Under the pieces are notes generated by a model, which searched no databases, was not told the origin of the DNA, and saw only the letters and a list, made by a program, of their open reading frames with translations. DNA of 64,000 nt from NCBI GenBank assembly GCA_015345905.1, contig JADDTR010000013.1, positions 124,001 to 188,000 on the forward strand, written 5' to 3'. Source of the stretch: Aotearoamyces nothofagi (lineage: Eukaryota > Ascomycota > Leotiomycetes > Leotiales > Tympanidaceae). Positions 56,578 through 64,000 of the stretch are shown here, piece by piece. A program made the translations under genes and the position numbers. Within the stretch, counting starts at the first letter, position 1. The number at the start of each line of letters is the position of its first letter.

Positions 56578-57165
56578 TGCCTTCCAGCAACCAGCACCGC
56601 CCGCCGAGCACCCCCAGTCCCAGCCGACCACTCGCCCCCCCCCCTACAGGCAACCAAAGAAGGCCGAACACGCAATAAACAAGCCTCGCCACAGCTTCCC
56701 TCCCCGGGTCCCCCAGCCCAGAGATTTGACGGCCCCCGGCTGGCTGGCCGGCCGGGGGGGGGAGGGGGCACCTCTTCCCTGGTGCGAGACGGGAGATGGC
56801 CCCAACGGCGGGCGACAAGATATTGGGAGCCAGGCCGCGCCCACCCTCATGGCAACGACGGGCCGCGAGGCAAAGGCGAGGCGGCATCGCGTGGCCGACA
56901 CGAGGCCTGGACACGAGGGCATGCGGTGCACGGCATGGGCGGTGGGGAGCTGCTGCTGGACGCGTGCGAGAGCGGGCGAGGAGGGCGGGGGGGGCTCGGC
57001 TGCGAGCAGGAGCTGGGGCGCTGGTGGCTGCTTGGGCTTGGGCTTGCTCTTCTATCTCGAGCCCTATTCATCCCATCCCTTCCCGTCCCTCCCATTCCAA
57101 GCCTCCCTCTCCCTCTCCCATCCCAGGCCTCCTCCCCCTCCGCCCAGCACGCACCGCACAGGACG

Positions 57166-57235
57166 GTAGACAGATAGATAGATAGACAGACAGATAGACA
57201 GACAGACAGATAGACCGATAGACCGATAGACGGAT
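57166..57235. repeat. (GATA/GACA)n compound array
   Basis: GATA and GACA tetranucleotides alternate for about 65 bp, then shift to GATAGACC units. Confidence 0.85.
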
Positions 57236-57299
57236 CAGCAGCGCCCCGACCCCATCCCGGCGATCCCCAAGAAAAAGAAGCCGCCGACGCGACTCGCTA

Positions 57300-57346
57300 G
57301 CCCCCCCCCCCCCGTCCTGTCGAGCGAGCGAGCGAGCGAGCGAGCA
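57300..57346. repeat. Poly-C run followed by (GAGC)n
   Basis: A run of thirteen C is followed closely by about six GAGC copies. Confidence 0.85.
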
Positions 57347-57660
57347 AGCCACGGCCGCGAGCCCCCCGTCGTCATCGCACATCGCACAACTATAATCTTA
57401 CATCGGGGGCCCGGGCAGAGAGAGTGCCTGTCTGTCGAGTAATACAGTACAGTACAGTACATACCCGCAGGCTTCGCTGCCTGCCACTTCTCTCTGCCTG
57501 CCTGCCTCTCTGCCTCTCTCTCTCTGCCCCGGGTCTTGCGCTGCCTGCCTGCCTGCTGAGTTGCGCGATTGGGACTTCCTGGGCCGTTGATGGTGATGGG
57601 TGATGGGTGATGGGGGAGCGGCGTGCGGGGCCTGGAGAGGCGGGGAATATGGCTTTTGGT

Positions 57661-57690
57661 GTGCTGTGCTGTGCTGTGCTGTGCTGTGCT
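57661..57690. repeat. (GTGCT)n pentanucleotide array
   Basis: Six uninterrupted copies of GTGCT. Confidence 0.9.
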
Positions 57691-58737
57691 TCTCTAGTCT
57701 TCCTCTTCCTCTCTTCTCATCTGAGAAGCCAGCTATCTGCCTATATATATATCTATCTCTCTCTCTCCATCCATCCATACCCCGATTGCCATTGCCATGA
57801 CAAAACGGACCGCCCATCACAGACCAGACGGTAAGAAAACGCACGCATTATAGTCGAGCAGCTCCCCCCTCCTCCTGTAATGATCCGCCCGCAGCAGCCA
57901 GCCAGCCAGCCAGCCAGCGTCTCGGTATGAGACCGTATAACGCCGCAGGCCTGGCATGGCATGGCATGCCAGGAACGCCGAGCCGTCTCGCGTGCCCCGC
58001 CATATGCCACGACGGAGACGCGGACGGGGGGGGGGAAAAAAAGAAAAGGCTCGCTCGCTCGCGCGTGGCAGCAATGCCATCATCGTCAATGCTGCTGCTT
58101 TTTGCGAACCCTCGCCCCCCTGCAATGCCACGAGCTGCGGGCCAGCCGGGTAAGCCCATCTGGCGCAAGTTCGTGGGCAGCGTTGACGGCGGGCCCTGGC
58201 TGGCTGGCTGGCCGCGTTCTCTCCTTGAGAGGGTCGGTTTCTTGGTCGCCCGTGTCACGCACCTTACAGTGCTCTCTTCTTCTGCTTTTTTTGGGGGGGG
58301 AGGGGGCAATCGGCCGGTCCGACGGGCATGCGAGAGGGGGCACAGGGGCATGCATGAACCACGATGTGGAGAGTATAATACAGTTAGACGAGCAAGGCGA
58401 GGCGAGGGCGTGCAAAGGACGCACGCAATGGACGGTCACAGAAGCCTTGCACCACGGTTGATGAGATGCGTACCGCGTTCGCGTTCTATAGCTAGCTGGT
58501 CGAGCCCGATTCTACATGACTATACTTACTATATATATACCGTATATACTGCTGTTGTAAGCTGGTCTGCTGTGCTGTGACTGTGACTGTGACTGTGACT
58601 GTGTACAGAGCGCATGCTGCGAGCGAGTTCTGTACGGGCCGGTACTGTATTGAACCTACAGCGTACCCCTGACGCCGTGCCACGGGCACTGCACGCTGCT
58701 TCGTCTACCAAGTTACAGTTCAGTTCAGTTTCAGTGT

Positions 58738-58868
58738 AAGTACTGTTCTTCCTGTCCCTACTGCTCTTCCTGTCCCTACTGCTCTTCCTGTCCCTACTGC
58801 TCTTCCTGTCCCTGCCGTCCCTCCTGTCCCTACTGTTCTTCCTGTCCCTGCCGTCCCTCCAGTCCCAT
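58738..58868. repeat. 18-bp tandem array (TACTGCTCTTCCTGTCCC)
   Basis: About seven units of 18 bp follow one another, some shortened or changed to a TGCCGTCCCTCC variant. Confidence 0.85.
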
Positions 58869-59270
58869 CAGCACCCTACCCTACAGACAGCCAGGCAGGC
58901 GACGACAGGCCCCCGGGAGAGCGCTGGGGGATGGATGGATCGATGCCCTGGGCAGCGAACAGGCCCGCGATTGCGCCAAACGGTGATCCGCCAGCGGGTA
59001 CTTCAGTAGGCGCAGCACCCACCAGCCTTGGCTCGGGTAACGCAGATCAAGCAGGCCGTGGTGTACTGTATTGTATGTACAAGTACTGTACATCCATATC
59101 GCTCGCTCGCTCCACCGGGCCACACGCTCACACGGGGGAGAGGGAGAGGGGCTTCATGGTTTGGGATGCGCTGGGCGGGCGTGCGAGGTGGTGGAGGAGG
59201 GAGGGAGCAGCGCCTGGTGATGGTAGACACTGATACTATATTATACAGTACAGTAACAGTAACAGTACTT

Positions 59271-59310
59271 CCAGCCATACCATACCATACCATACCATAC
59301 CATACCATAC
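59271..59310. repeat. (CATAC)n pentanucleotide array
   Basis: Eight or so uninterrupted copies of CATAC, flanked on both sides by TTCCAGCCA. Confidence 0.9.
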
Positions 59311-60422
59311 TTCCAGCCAAGCAGCCAACGAATACAGCCAAGCAATTGCAGGCTCCAGAACGCGACAAGACAAGACAAGACCGACAGACGCACTCCCCCC
59401 CGCCAGCGATCACGCCCTTGATCAGCGCCGAGATCAGAGAGAGAGGGGGATGTTCCGCCGCGTCACCCCCCTGAGCGAGCAGCAGCAGCGGTCGACACCT
59501 CGCGTAGCCCTCTGGATTCGCTCGCCCCCCCTTTTCGAAAGGCCGCCCCCCTCTGCGACGTCCGGCTGGCTGTGTGCGTGGCAACTGTACTTTGATAGAT
59601 AGATAGATAGATAGCTATGCCTGGCCGTACTTGGCCTCGCTGAGGGATTGCCTGCTGTACAGCACCAGCACCAGCACCAGCACTCGCACTATACATCCAG
59701 TCCAGTCCAGTATCCAGTCCAGTACCTGCCGCAGCCGCAAGCAAAGCAGAGCAAAGCAAAGCAGAGCAGAGCACGCACGCCTTCAGTCCCCCGTCCAGTC
59801 CCAGTCCCAGTCCCAGTCCCAGTATCCCATCCCGTCCCGTCCGTCCAGTACTTTACTCACAGTACTTTACTTTACCTTAACTTAACTCCGAACGGGGCTA
59901 TACTCCGTGTCTGATATAGAGCTTCCTGACTGGTCGGGATGGATGGATGGACGGCGGCGGCGGCGGCGGCGGGCGGGCGACGGCGGGGCGGCTCGAGGGC
60001 CCTATTCTGGATGCGGGATAGGTAGCGAGGGCGGGTTTTTTTTTTTGGTTTGGTTTTTTTGGGATAGGGTGAGGAGGAGGGGGAGGAGGAGGAGTTTATG
60101 GTACTGTACTGTGCTGTACGCTGTGTGTGTGTCTTGGTTGGTGGTGTAGTGGGTGGGATGGTGGAGTGGGTAGGGCGGTGGGCAGGGCAGTGGGCAGGGC
60201 AGTGGACGGTACAATGGGCAGTACAATACAATAAACACCACCAACAAGACATCCATCCACCCACAGCCATATCTCATCCACTCTCTCTCATCCACTCACA
60301 GCCAGCGCAGCGCGTACGGGAATGGGAGTTTGGGTAGACGGGCTGGGCTGGGCTGGGCTGTGGGAGTGGGAGTGGGTGCTGTGTTGTGTGTTGTTTGGAG
60401 AGGCGGTTGGTAGTGGGTATGG

Positions 60423-60632
60423 TTACGTTACTGCTATTGTTATTACTCTTACTGCTATTGTTACTGTTATTGCTATCATCACCGCTATTGTTACTGTTAT
60501 TGTTATTATTGTTATTGCTATTGCTGCTATTGTTATTGTTACTGTTACTACTGCTACTGTTGCTGCTATTGTTATTATTACCGCTATTGTTATCATCACC
60601 GCTATTGCCATCATCACCGCTACAGGAATACT
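60423..60632. repeat. Interrupted trinucleotide array (RYT-type, TTA/TTG/CTA rich)
   Basis: For about 210 bp nearly every third base keeps one phase of GTT, ATT, GCT, ACT, ATC and ACC triplets. It gives poly-Leu, poly-Ile/Thr or Asn/Ser frames, which is why long frames appear here. It is not called coding. Confidence 0.85.
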
Positions 60633-60742
60633 CCGGCCACCAGGACTCGGGGCGGTGATGAGCGACCAGGCCCAGGATTCCCGCCGAAGCAGAGCTGCCC
60701 AGATTAAAAAGATCAAAAAGCTCCGAGGAATCGACGCCGCGG

Positions 60743-60802
60743 GAATCAATCAATCAATCAATCAATCAATCGCTTCGCCCGCTCGCTCGCTCGCTCGCTC
60801 GG
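60743..60802. repeat. (AATC)n and (GCTC)n arrays
   Basis: About seven AATC copies are followed, after a short gap, by about five GCTC copies. Confidence 0.9.
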
Positions 60803-60956
60803 GGCGGCCATGGCAAGGAGGTCGATGCGCCCTCTGATCTCTGCATCTCTCCCTGCTCCGGCTCGTCTGTCGCCTGGCTTGGCAGCCCTCGGGCAGATGA
60901 CGACAGGGGAGGGAGGCGGATGCGGGATTCCAGGAGCCCAGTTGGCTGCTGTCTCT

Positions 60957-61215
60957 AGTATAGTTCCGTGCTGCACTGTATACAGTAGTACTGGATAGTA
61001 CAGTTTAGTCCTGTACTGCACTGTATACAGTAGTACTGTATAGTATAGTTCCGTGCTGCACTGTATACAGTAGTACTGTACTGTATAGTACAGTTTAGTT
61101 CCGTACTGCACTGTATACAGTAGTACTGTATAGTACAGTTCCGTACTGCACTGTATACAGTAGTACTGTATAGTACAGTTCCGTACTGCACGGTATAGTA
61201 CTGTGTAGTATAGCA
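60957..61215. repeat. Complex tandem repeat rich in inverted words, unit about 40-52 bp
   Basis: Six copies of a unit containing TAGTTCCGTGCTGCACTG followed by TATACAGTAGTACTGTATAG lie head to tail. Each unit carries self-complementary words (GTATAC, AGTACT) and so can fold into a hairpin in single-stranded form. Copies differ by a few substitutions and by an insertion of about 10 bp. Confidence 0.85.
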
Positions 61216-61564
61216 TTGCTGAGTGTTGAGCGTTGAGCGTTGACAGCCGGGCGTTGACTGTCGACTGCTGTACAGCACTTGCATATGTGCCGTGCCTCGC
61301 TCACTGTATACAGAAGGTGAGCAGCATAGGTGTAAGCTCAGGGAGGAGTGCAAGTATACCCTCCTTCTAGAATGAAGCTTCCTGTATCTTGCATCTTGCA
61401 TCTTGCATCTCGCTGGCAGACATACCTGTTCTGTCGCCGCCGGGTAAATGGCACAGCACCAGCAGTAGGCGGGATGTACAGTTAATTAATTACACGCATC
61501 CACGACCGACGGACGGCGGACTGGCGGACTCAGGCTGCCGCGGCGGAACTGATGCGCACCGATG

Positions 61565-61599
61565 GGGCAGGGCAGGGCAGGGCAGGGCAGGGCAGGGCA
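61565..61599. repeat. (GGGCA)n pentanucleotide array
   Basis: Seven uninterrupted copies of GGGCA, a G-quadruplex-compatible sequence on the plus strand. Confidence 0.9.
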
Positions 61600-61840
61600 T
61601 CTTGGCTCATCGCGACGATCTTGCCGGCGACGGGCTAGGGGGCGAGCGTTGGCCACGCGAGACGCACATTGTTGCTCCCGTCACCGGGACAGACGCGGGC
61701 ACAGCTGGATGCCTGTATGGCTGTATGGCTGCATGGCTGTATGCCTGCAGAGAGAATGTGCAACGGCGGCAGAAGGGTGTGCTGTATATAGGAAGATGGT
61801 ACAGCACAGGTACAGCAAAGCACCGAGGGATGCAGCTATA

Positions 61841-61884
61841 GTGCAGTGCAGTGCAGTGCAGTGCAGTGCAGTACAGTGCAGTAC
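61841..61884. repeat. (GTGCA)n pentanucleotide array
   Basis: About eight copies of GTGCA or GTACA in a row. Confidence 0.9.
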
Positions 61885-62010
61885 TACTAGCAACAGTGCA
61901 GCCCGTGGCAGCCCGTGGCAGCCCGTGCTGCTCCCCCAACCCCGACCTCAACAGCACAGCATGCCGCCGTTTCCCGTTTCCCGTCAGTGGTAGTGGCAGT
62001 GCCTGGACTC

Positions 62011-62046
62011 GTACAGTATACAGTATACAGTATACAGTATACAGTA
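62011..62046. repeat. (ACAGTAT)n heptanucleotide array
   Basis: Five copies of ACAGTAT or TATACAG in register. Confidence 0.85.
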
Positions 62047-62183
62047 GCACGGTGCTATACTACTGTGCTGTGCTGTATCCTGTACACGAGGAACCCTGGG
62101 TACATATGGACGCAAGATGGCAAGGTAGCGAGGGGGCTGTAGCGAGGGAGTTGTAGCGAGGGTAGTGTAGCGAAGGTAGTTAG

Positions 62184-62510
62184 GCTGTCTCTACTCTGCT
62201 GTAGTAGCATAGTGTACGGTATAGTGTACGGTATACAGCTAAGGTACTGTAGCCAGCCAAGGTACTGTAGCGAAGGTAGTGTAGCGAAGGTACTGTACCC
62301 AAGGTAGCCAGCTAGCTGTCTCTACAGTACTCTGTTGTAGTGGTATAGATAGTGTACCGTATAGTGTACCGTATAGTGTACCGTATACAATCAAGGTACT
62401 GTGGCCAGCTAAGGTGTACCCAAGGTAGCCGTCAAGCTGTCTCTACTCTGCCGTCCTTAGTAGCATAGTGTATAGTGCACCGTACAGCGTACCGTACACA
62501 GTCCACACCT
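62184..62510. repeat. Higher-order repeat of about 120-130 bp, three copies
   Basis: Copies begin with GCTGTCTCTAC at 62184, 62315 and 62436. Each continues with GTAGTAGCATAGTGTACGG-like words, tandem GTGTACCGTATA units, and the first two add AAGGTACTGTAGCCAGC. Thus short repeats are nested in a longer one. Confidence 0.8.
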
Positions 62511-62730
62511 CGGCTACAGCACAAAGCATTGTCCCTGCAAACCAACAAACCAACAAACCAAATAACCAACCAAATAACCAACCAACCAACCTTGCCAGCC
62601 CAGCTCGCGCAGGCCCTCCAGCCCTTTCCCCGGCGCGGCCTAGCCCCGTCGCTCGGATCTGGACGGGGCGTCCAGGGTGCGCGGCGGTAGCGGGCTCCAC
62701 CGGCTGTCGATCATCGTCAGGGCGCTCTCT

Positions 62731-62767
62731 CTCTGCTCTGCCCTGCTCTGCTCTGCTCTGCTCTGCT
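62731..62767. repeat. (CTCTG)n pentanucleotide array
   Basis: About seven copies of CTCTG with one change (CCCTG). Confidence 0.9.
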
Positions 62768-63164
62768 TTTCCGGTTTGTCGCTGGCGGGCGCCAGAGTTG
62801 GTCGTGTTTTTGCCTCTGGGCCTGAGGCAGGAAGGGCAGGCGAGGGAGGCAAGGCAGACAAGGTTCATCTATTCTATTCTATCTATCTATCTATCTACAT
62901 ATTTATCTATCTATACATGGGCCAGGACTGTGGCACACTGCTCACGTGAAGGGGCTGGGCTGGGCTTTCTCAAAGATCCCGAGCTGGGCCTGGCTGCTGA
63001 GCGAGCGACCCGCCGTCCTGAGGCGCGGAGCATTCGATCGACCAGAGGGCGGCTGTGACGAGAGAGGCGCGAGACTGAGACTTGAGACTTGAGACTGAGA
63101 CTTGAGACGAGACGAGACGAGTGCCGGGATGTGGGGGTGGGGAGGAAGGGGAGGTTTCGTTTCG

Positions 63165-63225
63165 TTTCTTTTTTTTTTGTTTCTTTCTTTCTTTTTTTTG
63201 GGGATGGGGATGGGGATGGGGATCA
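63165..63225. repeat. T-rich tract and (GGGGAT)n array
   Basis: T-rich runs are followed by four copies of GGGGAT, again G-quadruplex-compatible on the plus strand. Confidence 0.85.
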
Positions 63226-64000
63226 GATTAGGCGGTGGTCGTCGTCCGTCTAGCTGTGTTCTGAGGAGATCTGCACTGGACGATGAGTATTGATGCATGA
63301 GACTGTCTGTTCTGGGGGGAGATTCCTCTTTTGAGGTTTTGATGTTTTGATTGTGTGTGCGTGTATTGTGTATATGTATGTATATCTCGTGCGTGGGGAT
63401 TGGTGGTTATATAGGGTGTCTTCTTCTTTCTATAGAGGGAGAGATGGATGGGGAGGAGAGGAGAGGAGAGGAAAGGGGTTGCTCATTTGTAGGCGAGTGT
63501 GTGGTTGGATAGGCGGATAGGTGGGTGGAGTAGATAGGTAGAGTAGAATGGGTGGGATATTTAGGTGGGATAGAATAGAATAGATAGATGAGGCAGATGC
63601 ATCGATGGGATAGAATAGAGCAGGTGTACAGAATAGACGGAGTAGATGGATAGGATATATATATCATATACATAGATAACTGCAGCTTCGTAATGCCACT
63701 TTCTCCAACAATAGTCCTTCCTGTCAACACATATATACAAGATAGTACTACATATATATATATATATCTCGATACCTCACTAGCACAGCAGTCTCCCGAC
63801 CCGAAGAGCAAGCCGAGTAGCGAAAACCCCGCTCTCTGTCTATCCGTCCGTCTCGTTTTTTCTTTCTTACATCTCCCAACCCGTGAGCAGGTCGCGCGGC
63901 CGACCGAGAGTGGAACCGCGTATATGTATACAGTATATATATACACGCGTGGACGCGTCGGCCGTCCTGTCCCTCTCCTCCTTGGGGTTGATCTTGTGCG

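Larger units (their letters stand above)
52106..64000. other. 12-kb gene desert packed with simple repeats
   Basis: No frame in this stretch shows a domain, a believable exon chain or coding-like composition, on either strand. Many frames of 100-350 codons overlap each other in several phases because simple repeats lack stops. The DNA alternates between G- or C-rich tracts, pentanucleotide and tetranucleotide arrays, and words rich in TACTGTA/TACAGTA. Single-strand bias is visible (for example G-rich 52.6-52.9 kb). No telomere repeat occurs at the right edge. The nature is open: a long regulatory region of the C2H2 gene, an untranslated transcript, or subtelomere-like DNA. Confidence 0.6.

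Noticed and set aside
60386-60753. Poly-Leu and Asn/Ser-rich frames of 90-171 codons
   Set aside because: Direct translation of a trinucleotide repeat; no flanking coding sequence.
52106-64000. Subtelomere or centromere as the identity of the desert
   Set aside because: No telomere repeats at the window end, no transposon remains and no strong A+T richness; the position on the chromosome is unknown, so the label is not used.

Overview
This window looks like nuclear DNA of a filamentous ascomycete (Pezizomycotina). The genes carry short introns of 46-170 bp, with GT donors (mostly GTAWGT-like), CTAAC/CTGAC-type branch sites and AG acceptors. The gene families are typical of such fungi: a highly reducing polyketide synthase, a Zn2Cys6 regulator, an FSH-type hydrolase, a GH74 xyloglucanase, a GPI-anchored wall protein, a Rab escort protein and an exosome subunit. 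No rRNA, tRNA, CRISPR array, clear transposase or virus-like element was recognised. The species cannot be named from the sequence alone.

Layout. 0-12 kb: an ankyrin-repeat protein whose tail resembles fungal CorA-like proteins, a GH74 xyloglucanase gene interrupted by one in-frame stop, a zinc-type butanediol/sorbitol-like dehydrogenase, and an acidic protein of unknown function. 12-19 kb: a complete six-exon HR-PKS (KS-AT-DH-ER-KR-ACP, no C-methyltransferase, no thioesterase). 22.4-23.4 kb: a divergent FSH serine hydrolase of the family that offloads HR-PKS products. 24-26.5 kb: a GPI-anchored Ser/Thr-rich adhesin-like protein. 26.5-30.9 kb: a gene-poor stretch holding a degenerate repeat field built around the palindrome TCGAGGAGTCCTCGA. 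31-40 kb: an EamA-type transporter, a Zn2Cys6 transcription factor, a short-chain dehydrogenase and a DUF7053-like protein. 41-49 kb: conserved cellular genes, namely Rab escort protein (Mrs6), a ferric-reductase-like flavocytochrome and exosome subunit Rrp43. 51-52 kb: a C2H2 regulator of the MtfA/FlbC type. 52-64 kb: about 12 kb with no convincing gene, packed with microsatellites, pentanucleotide arrays, G-rich tracts and two more complex tandem repeats.

How the parts may work together. The most coherent functional unit is the HR-PKS plus the divergent FSH hydrolase. The PKS has no release domain, and a LovG-like FSH thiohydrolase could free a reduced, unmethylated acyl chain. The dehydrogenase, the EamA transporter and the Zn2Cys6 factor might belong to the same pathway, but only proximity suggests it, and the FSH and transporter genes have a more GC-rich codon style than the PKS. 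The right third mixes core eukaryotic genes with a regulator that sits beside an unusually long repeat-rich intergenic region.

Exon-intron models were built by hand by joining frames at consensus splice sites and checking that phases and total length close. They are firm for the PKS, FSH hydrolase, dehydrogenase, SDR, Rab escort, transporter, Zn2Cys6 and C2H2 genes, and less certain for the 3' end of the ankyrin gene.
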